Of a stretch of 64,000 nt of DNA, positions 45,271 to 55,930 are shown piece by piece. The stretch lies in the NCBI RefSeq assembly GCF_020171785.1, contig NZ_JAIVAE010000013.1, positions 52,279 through 116,278 of the forward strand. The letters run 5' to 3'. The position numbers and the translations under genes are program-made. Each line of letters opens with the position of its first letter. Position 1 is the stretch's first letter. The stretch is from Guptibacillus hwajinpoensis. GTDB taxonomy: Bacteria; Bacillota; Bacilli; Bacillales; Guptibacillaceae. The notes beneath the pieces are model-generated. The model saw only the letters and a list, made by a program, of their open reading frames with translations. It ran no database searches and had not been told where the DNA came from.

Positions 45271-46024
45271 TGTCTAACACTTCCTTCGCAAGTTCTAAAT
45301 AAGTTTCAGCTCCTCGAGATTTTGGATCATATACAATGACTGGCTTACCATGACTTGGCGCTTCACTCAAACGTACATTCCTTGGAATAATTACTCGATA
45401 CACTTTTTCTTGAAAATATTTCTTCACCTCTTCAATGACTTGAATACCAAGATTTGTTCTGGCATCGAGCATTGTTAAGAGCACTCCTTCAATTTCTAAT
45501 TCTGTATTTAAATGCTTTTGAACAAGTCGCACGGTGTTCAATAACTGACTTAACCCTTCTAATGCATAGTACTCGCACTGCACAGGGATAAGCACTGCAT
45601 TCGCAGCGGTTAGAGCATTTATTGTTAATAATCCTAATGATGGAGGACAATCTATTATAATATAATCATACTTTTTTTCAACTTTATTGAGGGCCCTCTT
45701 CAATCTTACTTCCCGGGAAATGGTTGGAACTAGTTCGATTTCTGCACCTGCAAGCTGAATTGTCGAAGGAATCACATCCAAGTTCTCGACGATTGTCTGC
45801 TGGATAACCTCTTCCGCTTCCACATCATCGACAAGAACATTATACACACAAGTTTCGATATCCCCTTTTTCAATTCCTACACCGCTGGTTGCGTTGCCTT
45901 GAGGATCAATATCTACCAGTAGAACTTTCTTTCCAAGATAAGCAAGACATGCACTCATGTTAACTGAAGTCGTCGTCTTTCCAACTCCACCTTTTTGATT
46001 CGTAATCGCTACAATATTCGCCAA
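45263..46024 (-). CDS. parA: chromosome partition ATPase ParA (Soj)
   Basis: A 253-residue Walker-type ATPase. Deviant Walker A KGGVGKTTT at 11-19; DCPPSLG for Walker B. Together with ParB it orients the origin; in B. subtilis it also regulates DnaA. A Noc-binding-like palindrome lies inside. Confidence 0.97.
   Translation of the reverse strand: MANIVAITNQKGGVGKTTTSVNMSACLAYLGKKVLLVDIDPQGNATSGVGIEKGDIETCVYNVLVDDVEAEEVIQQTIVENLDVIPSTIQLAGAEIELVPTISREVRLKRALNKVEKKYDYIIIDCPPSLGLLTINALTAANAVLIPVQCEYYALEGLSQLLNTVRLVQKHLNTELEIEGVLLTMLDARTNLGIQVIEEVKKYFQEKVYRVIIPRNVRLSEAPSHGKPVIVYDPKSRGAETYLELAKEVLDNG
45708..45721. promoter_or_regulatory. Noc-binding-like site (NBS) within parA
   Basis: ACTTCCCGGGAAAT matches the published Noc site ATTTCCCGGGAAAT at 13 of 14 positions. 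Confidence 0.65.
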
Positions 46025-46149
46025 GATGCCACCCCACTCCCATTCCCAACTTTACTGTCTTTAGTTTATCATGTTTCCAATTTTCCGGACCTCTTTTTCA
46101 TTTCCTATCAAGTTCCCACCTTCACATGGGCATGGATTTTTGATAAGAA

Positions 46150-46173
46150 AAAAACTCATCCGCCTGGATGAGT
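46150..46173 (-). terminator. terminator of noc
   Basis: ACTCATCC / GGATGAGT stem with a T run on the minus strand at the noc stop. Confidence 0.8.
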
Positions 46174-47013
46174 TCACTTCTTTTTTGGTATTCGAATGGT
46201 AAATTGATAGTATTCGTCGTGGTCTTCTTCATCTGTGTCAATCATTAAACCAGTCTCTGTAACCATATCAAGCGATTGGCGGATGGTGTTTACTGCCAAT
46301 CTCATATCCTTACTAACCGATTTTTTCCTCGGCTTCGGTTTTTGGATCGTGCCTTCTAACATACGAGCTACGCGTTCTTCCGTCTGCTTTACATTCCACT
46401 GTCGTTCAAGAACTTCACTCAGAACTTTCACCTGATTCTCAGGGTTCTTAAGTGGAATTAACGCTCGGGCGTGCCTCTCCGTAATTTTCTTCTGTAAAAG
46501 AGCTTGTTGAACAGGTTCAGGCAACTTCAATAACCTTAGTTTATTCGCTATGGTAGATTGCCCTTTGCCAAGCCGCTGAGCAAGACTCTCCTGTGTTAAA
46601 TCATGTAGCTCGATTAATTGAGCGTAAGCCATTGCTTCTTCGACAGCAGTTAATTCCTCACGCTGCAAATTTTCAATAAGAGCGATTGAGGCTGTTTGAG
46701 AATCATTAAATTCCTTAACGATAGCAGGAATTCGTTCCCAACCAAGCTTCTTGACTGCTCTCCAGCGTCTTTCCCCGGCAATAATTTCATACTTGCCTTC
46801 ACGTTCTCTAACCACGATCGGCTGAATAACTCCATGAGTCTTTATCGTTTGAGATAGTTCAGTAATTCTCTCATCTATAAAAATTGTTCGAGGCTGGAAG
46901 CGGTTCGGAATAATATCCTCAACAAGAAGCTGCTTCACTTCCTCTTGTTCTACTTCCATCGTCTCGCTTTTTTCATCGTTCAAACCGAAAAGACGTGAAA
47001 ACGTATGCTTCAT
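46174..47013 (-). CDS. noc: nucleoid occlusion protein Noc
   Basis: A 279-residue ParB paralogue. ParB-like core ([20 protein letters not shown]) and HTH ([20 protein letters not shown]). It differs from ParB by the N-terminal amphipathic start [15 protein letters not shown], which binds membrane. It binds NBS sites and stops septum assembly over DNA. Confidence 0.95.
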   Translation of the reverse strand: MKHTFSRLFGLNDEKSETMEVEQEEVKQLLVEDIIPNRFQPRTIFIDERITELSQTIKTHGVIQPIVVREREGKYEIIAGERRWRAVKKLGWERIPAIVKEFNDSQTASIALIENLQREELTAVEEAMAYAQLIELHDLTQESLAQRLGKGQSTIANKLRLLKLPEPVQQALLQKKITERHARALIPLKNPENQVKVLSEVLERQWNVKQTEERVARMLEGTIQKPKPRKKSVSKDMRLAVNTIRQSLDMVTETGLMIDTDEEDHDEYYQFTIRIPKKK

Positions 47014-47085
47014 CGCCTAACACCACCTTTAATCGACTCCTTAACTGATTCGCTGCCTAAAAACAAATTCCTTCCATAGGAGCAG

Positions 47086-47101
47086 CGTTCCATGTGAAAC
47101 A
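47086..47101. promoter_or_regulatory. degenerate parS-like site between noc and rsmG
   Basis: CGTTCCATGTGAAACA differs from parS (TGTTCCACGTGAAACA) at two positions. Confidence 0.4.
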
Positions 47102-47130
47102 CTTAACCGTTCATATGCAGTCTATCTTCA

Positions 47131-47844
47131 TTATAAAGGATTTTTATTTGGCGTGCCTGGCTTTCTTGGATATTTTTTAGGAGTCGTTTTGATTTTTTTA
47201 ATCGTTACGATATTTCGCTCACTTTTTTCAGCTGGTAGTGTTAGCGTATCTCGCTTAACGACTTCCCCACCAAGAAGCTTAATTGCTTGCTTTCCTGTAT
47301 CAAGCTCATCCTCTACATTTGGACCTTTCAACGCCACAAAGTAACCGTTAGTTTTAACGAGAGGTAGACATAATTCACCAAGAACAGACAGACGCGCAAC
47401 AGCTCTTGCCGTAACAACATCATACTTTTCGCGATGATCTTTGTTTTTACCAAATAATTCTGCACGATCATGATAAAAAGAGACATTTTCCAATTGAAGT
47501 TTAGAAGAAAGATGCTCTAGGAAACCAATTCGTTTGTTAAGTGAATCGACAATCGTAATGTTTAAATGAGGAAAACAAATTTTAATAGGCAAACTTGGAA
47601 ATCCAGCTCCTGCTCCCACATCACAAATATGGTAGTTAGAAGAAAAGTCAAATGAGAATGCGGCCATAATTGAATCAAAGAAGTGCTTTTCGTACACTTC
47701 TTCCTTATCCGTAATAGCCGTCAGATTCATTTTCTCATTCCATTCAACAAGAATCTCATAGTAGGTTTGAAATTGTTGAAGTTGCTTAGAAGAAAGAGTA
47801 ATCCCTTTCTCCTCTAACAACTCCTGAAACTGTTGCTCGTTCAT
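47131..47844 (-). CDS. rsmG: 16S rRNA guanine-527 N7-methyltransferase
   Basis: A 237-residue enzyme. SAM-binding motif [17 protein letters not shown] and VTARAVARL. Loss gives low-level streptomycin resistance in related bacteria. 18 bp after mnmG. Confidence 0.96.
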   Translation of the reverse strand: MNEQQFQELLEEKGITLSSKQLQQFQTYYEILVEWNEKMNLTAITDKEEVYEKHFFDSIMAAFSFDFSSNYHICDVGAGAGFPSLPIKICFPHLNITIVDSLNKRIGFLEHLSSKLQLENVSFYHDRAELFGKNKDHREKYDVVTARAVARLSVLGELCLPLVKTNGYFVALKGPNVEDELDTGKQAIKLLGGEVVKRDTLTLPAEKSERNIVTIKKIKTTPKKYPRKPGTPNKNPL

Positions 47845-47862
47845 AGCCCCTCCACTTGTACG

Positions 47863-49746
47863 TTATTTTGCAATTTTAGCGATTTTACCTTGTTCGATAT
47901 ACACAAGTAAGATCGATACATCAGCTGGATTAACTCCTGAAACGCGGGAAGCTTGACCAATTGATAGAGGACGAACTTCGTCAAGTTTCTGCTTCGCTTC
48001 CGTCGCAAGTCCACCAATCGCATAATAATCAATACCATCCGGAATTTTCTTCTCATCCATCTTCTTCATGCGCTCAACCTGCTGCAGACTTTTATTAATA
48101 TAGCCGCTGTATTTCACTTGGATTTCAACTTGTTCTGCAACATCCTCAGGAATATCATAATCAGCTGGAGCAAGTTGATGAATCTCTTGATACGTTACTT
48201 CCGGTCGTTTCAATAAATTTGCTGCATGCATGGCTTCTTTTAATTCCGTACTTTTCTCAGGAAGCACTGCATTCACTTGTTCGCTCGGCTTAATGACCAC
48301 TTTCTCGAGACGCTTCATTTCTTGCTCAATCATTTCTTTCTTAGCTATAAACCGGTCATAGCGTTCTTTCGGAATCATACCAATCTCATATCCAAGCTCT
48401 GTTAATCTTAAGTCGGCATTATCATGACGAAGAAGAAGTCGATATTCCGCACGTGAAGTTAACAGGCGGTACGGCTCGTTTGTTCCTTTTGTTACAAGAT
48501 CATCGATCATAACCCCAATGTATCCTTGTGAGCGATCCAAAATCACCGCTTCACGCTCCTGTGCATTCCTTGCAGCATTAATACCAGACATAATCCCTTG
48601 CCCTGCAGCCTCTTCATAACCTGAAGTTCCGTTTAACTGTCCTGCAGTAAAGAGATTTTTAACTGTCTTCGTTTCAAGTGAAGGCCATAATTGCGTTGGA
48701 ACAACGACATCATATTCAATCGCATAGCCCGCACGCATCATTTCAACATTTTCGAGTCCAGGTACGGTTTTAAGAATTTTCTGCTGCAAGTCTTCAGGAA
48801 GACTAGTGGATAGACCCTGCACATAAACTTCCTTTGTGTTGCGTCCTTCTGGTTCAAGAAAAATCTGATGTCGCGGTTTATCATTAAAGCGAACAATCTT
48901 ATCTTCAATCGATGGACAGTAACGTGGTCCTGTTCCTTCAATCATACCTGAGTACATTGGAGAACGATGAAGGTTATCGTTGATCAGCTTATGCGTCTCT
49001 TCTCCTGTATACGTTAACCAACACGGCAGCTGGTCTGTAATAAATTCAGTCGTTTCATATGAAAAAGCACGAGGTTTTTCATCTCCAGGCTGAATTTCAG
49101 TTTTACTATAATCAATTGATTTATTATTAACACGTGGCGGAGTTCCTGTCTTAAAACGAACCATTTCAAATCCTAGCTCTTCTAAATGGTGAGACAAGTT
49201 CACGGACGGCTGCATATTATTTGGACCACTTTCATAAGAAAGATCACCAATAATGACGCGACCACGCATAAACGTACCTGTTGTTAACACAACAGATTTC
49301 GCTTCATACTCTGCACCTGTTTTGGTAATGACGCCTTTGCAGACACCATCTTCCACGATTAATTTCTCAACCATCCCCTGCAAAAGCGTGAGATTATCTT
49401 GCTCTTCAATTGTTCTTTTCATTTCACTTTGATAGAGAACTTTATCAGCCTGAGCACGCAGTGCGCGTACAGCCGGTCCTTTACCCGTGTTTAACATACG
49501 CATTTGTATATGCGTTTTATCAATATTACGGCCCATTTCTCCACCAAGTGCATCGATTTCCCTTACAACAATTCCTTTTGCAGGGCCTCCTACACTCGGA
49601 TTACATGGCATGAAAGCGACAGAATCCAGGTTAAGTGTAAGCATGAGTGTTTTGGCACCCATTCTTGCTGAAGCAAGTCCTGCTTCCACACCTGCATGAC
49701 CTGCGCCAACGACAATAACATCATAAGAATCGGCTTTGTAACCCAT
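47863..49746 (-). CDS. mnmG: tRNA uridine-34 carboxymethylaminomethyl synthesis protein MnmG
   Basis: A 627-residue FAD protein; dinucleotide site [20 protein letters not shown] near the N-terminus. Works with MnmE on wobble uridine of tRNA. AAAGGAGG before ATG. Confidence 0.97.
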   Translation of the reverse strand: MGYKADSYDVIVVGAGHAGVEAGLASARMGAKTLMLTLNLDSVAFMPCNPSVGGPAKGIVVREIDALGGEMGRNIDKTHIQMRMLNTGKGPAVRALRAQADKVLYQSEMKRTIEEQDNLTLLQGMVEKLIVEDGVCKGVITKTGAEYEAKSVVLTTGTFMRGRVIIGDLSYESGPNNMQPSVNLSHHLEELGFEMVRFKTGTPPRVNNKSIDYSKTEIQPGDEKPRAFSYETTEFITDQLPCWLTYTGEETHKLINDNLHRSPMYSGMIEGTGPRYCPSIEDKIVRFNDKPRHQIFLEPEGRNTKEVYVQGLSTSLPEDLQQKILKTVPGLENVEMMRAGYAIEYDVVVPTQLWPSLETKTVKNLFTAGQLNGTSGYEEAAGQGIMSGINAARNAQEREAVILDRSQGYIGVMIDDLVTKGTNEPYRLLTSRAEYRLLLRHDNADLRLTELGYEIGMIPKERYDRFIAKKEMIEQEMKRLEKVVIKPSEQVNAVLPEKSTELKEAMHAANLLKRPEVTYQEIHQLAPADYDIPEDVAEQVEIQVKYSGYINKSLQQVERMKKMDEKKIPDGIDYYAIGGLATEAKQKLDEVRPLSIGQASRVSGVNPADVSILLVYIEQGKIAKIAK

Positions 49747-49770
49747 TGCCGTATTCCTCCTTTAATCTTC

Positions 49771-51147
49771 TTATTTCCCAAGACAAAACTGTGAAAATAA
49801 CTGATCGATCAAACTATCAGAAACGGTATCACCAATAATTTCTCCAAGAATCTCCCAGGTGCGCGTAATATCAATCTGCACCATATCAACGGGCATTCCT
49901 GTCTCCACTGCTTCTAACGCGTCTTCAAGCGTTCTTCGAGACTGCTCCAGTAAAGCGATATGACGAGAATTTGATACATATGTTAAATCCTGCGACTCAA
50001 CTTCACCTGCAAAAAACAGTTCTGAAATGGACTGCTCTAGTTCATCAATGCCCTGTTCATGTTTAAGAGAAGTTGTAATCATTGGATGTTCTTCTGCTAA
50101 CTCTTTCACTTTGTCTAAATCAAGTTTCTTATCAAGATCTGTTTTATTAATAATAACGATGACATCCATACCTTTAACAGCTTCGAAAAGCTTCTCATCT
50201 TCATGGGTTAGCTCATCATTATAATTTAGCACAAGTAGAATAAGATCAGCTTGTTTCAAACGCTCCCTTGAACGCTCAACACCAATTCGTTCGACAAGAT
50301 CTTCTGTTTCTCGAATCCCCGCTGTATCGACGAGTCGTAATGGCACGCCTCTTACATTAACATATTCTTCAATAACGTCCCGCGTCGTTCCGGGTACATC
50401 TGTTACGATCGCTTTATTTTCATGAACGAGGCTATTTAACAAAGAAGACTTTCCAACATTCGGTCGTCCCACAATAACGGTTGAGAGACCTTCACGCAAA
50501 ATCTTTCCCTGCCTTGCAGTTACGAGAATCCCTGCAATCTCCTTTTCTACTTCTTTTAATTGAGTCGAGAGAAGATCCTTCGTCATTTCCTCTGCATCAT
50601 ATTCAGGATAGTCGATGTTTACCTCAACATGGGCAACCGTCTCGAGCAATTGCTGTCTCAAAGAGGCAATTAATGTCGACAAACGTCCTTCCATCTGATT
50701 CAAAGCAACGTTCATCGCACGGTCAGTTTTCGCTCTTATCAAATCAATCACAGCTTCTGCTTGCGATAAATCGATACGACCGTTTAAAAAAGCTCTCTTA
50801 GTAAATTCACCTGGTTCTGCAAGACGAGCGCCACTTCGTAATACCAATTCAAGGACACGATTCACAGAAACGAGCCCTCCGTGACAGTTGATTTCAACAA
50901 TATCTTCTTTCGTAAATGTACGAGGTCCTCGCATGACCGAAACCATTACTTCTTCGGCAACTTGTTTCGTATCTGGATCAATTAAATGCCCATAGTGAAT
51001 CGTATGTGTATCAACAGACGCCAGCCGCTGCTTTCCTTTGTATAACAGGTCGGCTATTTTTATAGCCTCTTCTCCGCTAAGTCGGACAATCGCAATTGCT
51101 CCTTCACCCATTGGAGTCGATATCGCAGCAATTGTTTCATATTCCAC
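49771..51147 (-). CDS. mnmE: tRNA modification GTPase MnmE
   Basis: A 458-residue protein: N-terminal folate-binding domain, central helical domain, G-domain with GRPNVGKSS and DTAGIRET, and C-terminal CLGK with catalytic Cys. Start is GTG ([10 protein letters not shown]) with AGAGGTG 9 bases upstream. Confidence 0.96.
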   Translation of the reverse strand: MEYETIAAISTPMGEGAIAIVRLSGEEAIKIADLLYKGKQRLASVDTHTIHYGHLIDPDTKQVAEEVMVSVMRGPRTFTKEDIVEINCHGGLVSVNRVLELVLRSGARLAEPGEFTKRAFLNGRIDLSQAEAVIDLIRAKTDRAMNVALNQMEGRLSTLIASLRQQLLETVAHVEVNIDYPEYDAEEMTKDLLSTQLKEVEKEIAGILVTARQGKILREGLSTVIVGRPNVGKSSLLNSLVHENKAIVTDVPGTTRDVIEEYVNVRGVPLRLVDTAGIRETEDLVERIGVERSRERLKQADLILLVLNYNDELTHEDEKLFEAVKGMDVIVIINKTDLDKKLDLDKVKELAEEHPMITTSLKHEQGIDELEQSISELFFAGEVESQDLTYVSNSRHIALLEQSRRTLEDALEAVETGMPVDMVQIDITRTWEILGEIIGDTVSDSLIDQLFSQFCLGK

Positions 51148-51227
51148 TTTACATTCACCTCTCTATCCACACTTTGTCTTTTTATTTAACGTCTATTTCT
51201 ATTAATAAGTACTATTAGTTTAACCAA

Positions 51228-51236
51228 TTATCCACA
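51228..51236 (+). promoter_or_regulatory. DnaA box upstream of mnmE
   Basis: TTATCCACA (perfect), with an imperfect inverted copy AGTGGATAA immediately after. Lies in the 277-bp jag-mnmE gap, which holds nothing else of note except the jag terminator. Confidence 0.55.
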
Positions 51237-51392
51237 GTGGATAACTATCAGCCCAAATGCGACAGACTAATCCACAATACCTTTTAGTGTAACCCATTTT
51301 TATAAAAAAAGAAATAACGATGCTTATCCTAACAACATCAGACAGAACTACGAAAACAGTCCATTAGCAACATAACCCTCGTTCCTCAAAAA

Positions 51393-51419
51393 AACCTTCG
51401 GGCTACTTGCCCGAAGGTT
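51393..51419 (-). terminator. terminator of the rpmH-to-jag operon
   Basis: AACCTTCGGGC ... GCCCGAAGGTT hairpin with minus-strand T run. Confidence 0.85.
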
Positions 51420-51424
51420 TCATG

Positions 51425-52045
51425 TTACTTATTACGTGGAACAATGACCACACGTCGGTGCGGATCTTTTCCATCTGAGTGAGTTGTAATCCCTTTTTTA
51501 TCTTTCAGATAAAGATGAATCACTTTTCGTTCAAGCGACGGCATCGGTTCTAGCTGTATGTCCTTTTTCGTAACCATCGCTTTGTCTGCAAGACGATCCG
51601 CCAGTTTCTTTAGCGTATCTTCACGTCTTTCACGGTAGTTCTCAGCATCGAGCACCACCCGGACAAATCGGTCAGAAAATCGATTTGCGGCAAGATTTGT
51701 TAAATATTGTAGAGAATTAAGAGTTTGGCCACGTTTCCCTATCACAATCGCAATTTTTTCACCAGATAGCGTAAAGAAAAGATCGCGATCTTCTCTTCTA
51801 CCTTCTATACTGGCTTCAACTCCCATGTTACGGATGACTTTTTCTAAAAAAGCCCTTGTTTGCTCCATGATGTCAGGTTTCTCGCTAACTTTAATGCGGG
51901 CGGGCTTTCCTCCAAAGCCTAAAAATCCTTTTTTAGGCTCGTCTAACACTTCAACATCAACATTCTCTTGAACAGTCCCGATTTGATTGAGCGCATCTTC
52001 GATGGCTTTTTCAATCGTTTTCCCCGTTACCGTAACGCTTCTCAC
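51425..52045 (-). CDS. jag: Jag (KhpB) RNA-binding protein
   Basis: A 206-residue protein: Jag-N domain, KH domain ([20 protein letters not shown]) and R3H domain ([20 protein letters not shown] ... [11 protein letters not shown]). Overlaps yidC by 4 bp. Linked to cell division and small-RNA binding. Confidence 0.95.
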   Translation of the reverse strand: MRSVTVTGKTIEKAIEDALNQIGTVQENVDVEVLDEPKKGFLGFGGKPARIKVSEKPDIMEQTRAFLEKVIRNMGVEASIEGRREDRDLFFTLSGEKIAIVIGKRGQTLNSLQYLTNLAANRFSDRFVRVVLDAENYRERREDTLKKLADRLADKAMVTKKDIQLEPMPSLERKVIHLYLKDKKGITTHSDGKDPHRRVVIVPRNK

Positions 52046-52809
52046 TTCTTCGCTCCCCCCGTATTCGTATCAGCGGTTTTGATGGTAGGCTTCGTAATAA
52101 AGTAAGTTTGCGCAATCATAAAGATGTTACCTACAACCCAGTATAATGCAAGCGCTGCAGGGAAGTTAATGGCAAAAACAATAATCATAATCGGCATAAC
52201 GTATAGGAGCATTTTCATTTGAGGCTGCACCGTTCCGCCGCTACCCATCATGATTTTTTGTTGAATGAATGTTGTTAAACCTGCAGTGAGTGCCAGGATG
52301 ATATCTGGCTCTCCAAGGCTAAACCATAGGAAAGTATGCGTTTCAATTGCTTGTGTACGCATAATCGCGTGATAAAAACCTAATAGAATTGGCATTTGTA
52401 CTAAGATTGGTAAACAACCAGCAAGCGGGTTAACCCCATTCTGTTGAAATAGCTGCATCGTTTCTTGCTGAAGCTGCTGCTGCGTTTTCTGGTCTTTACT
52501 GCTATATTTCTCTTTTAGCTTCTGCATTTCTGGTTGCAGTTCCTGCATCGCTTTAGAACTTCTCGTTTGTTTGATCATTAATGGAAGCAAGAGAAGTCGA
52601 ATTAAGATCGTTACAATAATAATTGAGAGACCGTAATTTCCTTCACCTGTTAAATCGGCGAAAAACGTTAAGGTCATGGATAGTGGATAAACGATATATT
52701 CCGTCCAAAATCCTGTGCTTTCTGCGTTAACTGGCTCGTTAATGTTACAGCCTGAAAGGACCGCAACGAGACCAATTAATAGAAATGCGAGGGTTAGTTT
52801 TTTCCTCAC
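52042..52809 (-). CDS. spoIIIJ: membrane protein insertase YidC1/SpoIIIJ
   Basis: A 255-residue lipoprotein: signal with lipobox LSGCN (Cys at about 21), then five membrane helices with [20 protein letters not shown] and [14 protein letters not shown]. Inserts membrane proteins and is needed for sigma-G activation in the forespore. Start GTG, with AAGGAGGATG upstream. Confidence 0.95.
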   Translation of the reverse strand: MRKKLTLAFLLIGLVAVLSGCNINEPVNAESTGFWTEYIVYPLSMTLTFFADLTGEGNYGLSIIIVTILIRLLLLPLMIKQTRSSKAMQELQPEMQKLKEKYSSKDQKTQQQLQQETMQLFQQNGVNPLAGCLPILVQMPILLGFYHAIMRTQAIETHTFLWFSLGEPDIILALTAGLTTFIQQKIMMGSGGTVQPQMKMLLYVMPIMIIVFAINFPAALALYWVVGNIFMIAQTYFITKPTIKTADTNTGGAKK

Positions 52810-52865
52810 GCTTCATCCTCCTTGCAATCATATCTCGACAAAATTTATGTAGTTAAAGCATACCG

Positions 52866-53087
52866 TTATTTCTTCTTATCTGGAACGGGGTCAAAGCCGC
52901 CAGGATGAAATGGATGGCATTTCGAAATTCTTTTCACCGTCAACCAGGATCCTTTAATAAATCCATGCTTCTGAAAGGATTCGAAACTGTAATGAGAACA
53001 AGAAGGGTAGAAACGACAGGAAGGAGGAGTTAATGGAGAAATGAATTTCTGGTAGACGCGAATTAGCATCATAGCCAGCTTTTTCAT
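52866..53087 (-). CDS. yidD: membrane protein insertion efficiency factor YidD
   Basis: A 73-residue protein: [20 protein letters not shown] and [13 protein letters not shown] are the YidD motif. Overlaps rnpA by 4 bp. Confidence 0.96.
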   Translation of the reverse strand: MKKLAMMLIRVYQKFISPLTPPSCRFYPSCSHYSFESFQKHGFIKGSWLTVKRISKCHPFHPGGFDPVPDKKK

Positions 53088-53458
53088 TTAGCATCCCTTC
53101 CTTTACCAGTCTGTTTCACTCCTCTTAATACACGAGCTCGGTTCAGCACATGAATTAAGCTACTCTTTACTTCTTCAAAACTCATCTCTGAAGTAGGTTT
53201 TCGAGCAATAACGACAAAGTCATAAGGATATTTAATTTGATCGGACAATTGATGGAAGGATTCTTTTACGAGTCTCTTCACACGATTTCTCGTCACTGCA
53301 TTGCCGATCCGCTTACTTACAGAAAGACCGAGTCGAAATTGAGGTTGATCATTTCGCTTTAATACGTACACAACAAATTGTCTGTTTGCAGTTGAGTTTC
53401 CATTCTTGAAAACGTTCTGGAACTCAGAATTCTTTTTAATCCGGTAGTTGCTGTTCAA
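53084..53458 (-). CDS. rnpA: ribonuclease P protein component
   Basis: A protein of about 124 residues; RNR motif [17 protein letters not shown] start ([14 protein letters not shown]) chosen with GGGAGTG upstream; an ATG 11 codons earlier is possible. Follows rpmH as in all Bacilli. Confidence 0.93.
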   Translation of the reverse strand: MNSNYRIKKNSEFQNVFKNGNSTANRQFVVYVLKRNDQPQFRLGLSVSKRIGNAVTRNRVKRLVKESFHQLSDQIKYPYDFVVIARKPTSEMSFEEVKSSLIHVLNRARVLRGVKQTGKGRDAK

Positions 53459-53514
53459 TCCGCACACTCCCAGTGTTACTTGGATAAGCATATTATAAAC
53501 CTTATCTTAAAAAA

Positions 53515-53537
53515 AGACCACTGATGATCAGTGGTCT
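53515..53537 (-). terminator. hairpin after rpmH
   Basis: AGACCACTGA-TGA-TCAGTGGTCT with minus-strand T run. It overlaps the rpmH stop codon, so rpmH transcripts are partly ended before rnpA. Confidence 0.75.
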
Positions 53538-53670
53538 ATGCAGACAATACTTTTCTACCTTTACGGCGACGACGAGCAAGAACTTTGCGTCCGTTAGCTG
53601 AGCTCATACGCGCACGAAAACCGTGAACTTTTTTACGTTTACGTGTGTTTGGTTGAAACGTTCTTTTCAT
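53536..53670 (-). CDS. rpmH: 50S ribosomal protein L34
   Basis: 44 residues, [20 protein letters not shown] ... KGRKVLSA. Missed by ORF filters because of length. AGGGAGGTGT before ATG. Confidence 0.98.
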   Translation of the reverse strand: MKRTFQPNTRKRKKVHGFRARMSSANGRKVLARRRRKGRKVLSA

Positions 53671-54381
53671 TCTATTACACCTCCCTGAGGATAAACTGTA
53701 TAAAGACAGTCCAAGTAATTATAAGGAAAGTGGTGGGTAATTGTCAAGTTTAATTAAAATTTCAACCTATCGCTTTCAAATCTCAATATTAAATCACCAG
53801 GTAGATCCACCTCATGTGCTTGTCCTCAAATCATCAACGAAAGGTCTACAAATAGCTGTGTGGATAACTCCATTCGACACTTTTCACTTATTCACATCAC
53901 TTATCGACAGCTTCTACACAAAATCTAGTGCTGTGGACAGTTTGAATCCACAAGATATGTCCTCTGTGGATAACCACTTGAAAAACATTGCAAACAAGCT
54001 ATTCTTTTGTTATGATATTTGTGTTTTAACTCGTGAATAAGTTTAGCGAACTCAAAACTAATCCACAGTCTGTGGATAAAAGTGTGGACAGTTATTAAGA
54101 GCTGTTATTCATCGTATCCACAACGGTGTGAACATAGTCGATAATTCGACTTTCTTCTATATTATATGATCCACTTCGATATTGTGGACAGTATAATTAT
54201 TCGTGAATATTCAAATGATTGTACAAAGGTTGTACGTTGGCACATTAGGCGAGTATCGTCAGCGATTACAGCCTGTTTTTATTTGGGGGAAAATACAGGA
54301 TACCTATTGAGCTAAGTATCATCAATAGAAGTAAACCGGTTTGCCCTAGTTAGATATTTTTGAACAAAAGGAGGGACTTCG
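53671..54381. other. oriC: oriC, left part (DnaA-box clusters before dnaA)
   Basis: A non-coding 711-bp region. DnaA boxes TGTGGATAA lie at 53859, 53965 and 54071, with weaker or inverted boxes near 53933, 54059, 54113 and 54182. It corresponds to incA/incB of the Bacillus bipartite origin. A 99-codon plus-strand frame at 53741-54040 has no ribosome-binding site and is not a gene. Confidence 0.9.
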
Positions 54382-55734
54382 TTGGATAACATCACGGATC
54401 TCTGGCAACAGGCTCTATCCGAAATCGAAAAAAAATTAAGTAAGCCAAGCTTCGAAACCTGGCTCAAGTCTACTTCTGCAAACCGAATGGAAGGCGACAC
54501 AATTATTATTACTGCTCCCAACGAGTTCGCTAGAGACTGGCTTGAGTCAAGATATTCAAGTTTAATAACGGAAACGTTGCTTGAGCTGACCGGAAGTGAA
54601 TTACAAGCTAAGTTCATTATTCCTCAAAATCAGTCCGATGCTGATTTGGATCTAGAACAAGCTATGAAAAAAAAGCCTAAGGGAAATCCAGCTCAAGAAG
54701 AACACCCTCAAAGTGTGCTTAATTCAAAATACACGTTTGATACGTTTGTTATTGGATCTGGAAATCGCTTTGCGCATGCTGCTTCTTTAGCCGTAGCAGA
54801 AGCACCAGCAAAAGCGTATAATCCGCTATTTATATATGGAGGAGTTGGGCTTGGAAAAACCCATTTAATGCATGCTATTGGTCATTATGTTATTGAGCAT
54901 AATCCGAATGCCAAGGTCGTTTATTTATCATCGGAAAAGTTTACAAACGAATTTATTAATTCGATTCGAGATAATAAAACCGTTAACTTTCGAAACAAGT
55001 ATCGTAATGTAGATGTACTACTGATTGATGATATTCAATTCCTGGCTGGAAAAGAACAAACGCAAGAGGAGTTTTTCCATACATTCAATGCTCTTCATGA
55101 AGAAAGTAAACAAATTGTTATTTCAAGTGATCGACCACCTAAAGAAATCCCAACACTAGAAGACCGACTTCGATCACGTTTTGAGTGGGGATTAATTACT
55201 GATATTACGCCTCCTGATCTGGAAACGAGGATTGCTATTCTTAGAAAGAAAGCAAAAGCAGAAGGTCTTGATATTCCTAATGAAGTTATGCTTTATATAG
55301 CGAATCAAATTGATACCAACATTCGTGAACTTGAAGGTGCGCTCATACGTGTAGTTGCCTATTCTTCATTGATTAATCAAGATATGAATGCAGATCTTGC
55401 AGCTGAGGCGTTAAAAAACATTATTCCATCTTCAAAACCAAGGGTGATTACGATTCATGATATCCAAACTGTCATAGGAGATCATTTTTCAGTAAAGCTC
55501 GAAGACTTTGCGGCGAAGAAAAGAACAAAATCTGTTGCATTTCCTCGTCAAATTGCCATGTACCTTTCGAGGGAGCTTACCGATTTCTCGCTTCCAAAAA
55601 TCGGAGAAGAATTTGGTGGAAGAGATCATACAACCGTCATTCACGCACATGAGAAGATCTCGAAATTAGTGGATTCTGATCAAACTTTTCAAAAGAAACT
55701 ACAAGATATCGTCGAACAACTAAAAAACGGATAA
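54382..55734 (+). CDS. dnaA: chromosomal replication initiator DnaA
   Basis: A 450-residue AAA+ initiator. Domain I (1-80) for protein contact; Walker A GGVGLGKT at 153-160; [10 protein letters not shown] for Walker B; and a C-terminal DNA-binding HTH ([20 protein letters not shown]). Start codon is TTG with AAAGGAGGG 7 bases upstream. DnaA boxes on both sides allow autoregulation. Confidence 0.98.
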   Translation: MDNITDLWQQALSEIEKKLSKPSFETWLKSTSANRMEGDTIIITAPNEFARDWLESRYSSLITETLLELTGSELQAKFIIPQNQSDADLDLEQAMKKKPKGNPAQEEHPQSVLNSKYTFDTFVIGSGNRFAHAASLAVAEAPAKAYNPLFIYGGVGLGKTHLMHAIGHYVIEHNPNAKVVYLSSEKFTNEFINSIRDNKTVNFRNKYRNVDVLLIDDIQFLAGKEQTQEEFFHTFNALHEESKQIVISSDRPPKEIPTLEDRLRSRFEWGLITDITPPDLETRIAILRKKAKAEGLDIPNEVMLYIANQIDTNIRELEGALIRVVAYSSLINQDMNADLAAEALKNIIPSSKPRVITIHDIQTVIGDHFSVKLEDFAAKKRTKSVAFPRQIAMYLSRELTDFSLPKIGEEFGGRDHTTVIHAHEKISKLVDSDQTFQKKLQDIVEQLKNG

Positions 55735-55930
55735 GTCTCTTTTTGTGGATAGTAGTTAATAGAGTGTGTACAATTATCAACAGTTACTCACACACTATCC
55801 ACAGGTGGATAACTTATTCGTTATGGGTTTGTGAGCACTTATCCACACATTCACAGCCCCTACTAGTAAGACTACGACTTTTTTTAAGTAATAATTATAT
55901 AATCTGGGTCATTTATTTAGGAGGTTAATT
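55735..55930. other. oriC, right part (incC) with DnaA boxes and DnaA-trio
   Basis: DnaA boxes: TGTGGATAG (55744), CTATCCACA (55795) with GGTGGATAA (55804), and TTATCCACA (55839). After GC-rich CAGCCCC comes TAC-TAG-TAA-GAC-TAC-GAC (55861-55878), each triplet with A in the middle, as in the DnaA-trio, then an AT-rich stretch (55880-55905) that is the likely unwinding element. A 61-codon frame here is not a gene. Confidence 0.85.

Noticed and set aside
53741..54040. 99-codon plus-strand frame within oriC
   Set aside because: It runs through DnaA boxes, lacks a ribosome-binding site and its composition is that of the origin DNA.
55743..55928. 61-codon frame between dnaA and dnaN
   Set aside because: Lies wholly within the DnaA-box and unwinding region; no ribosome-binding site.
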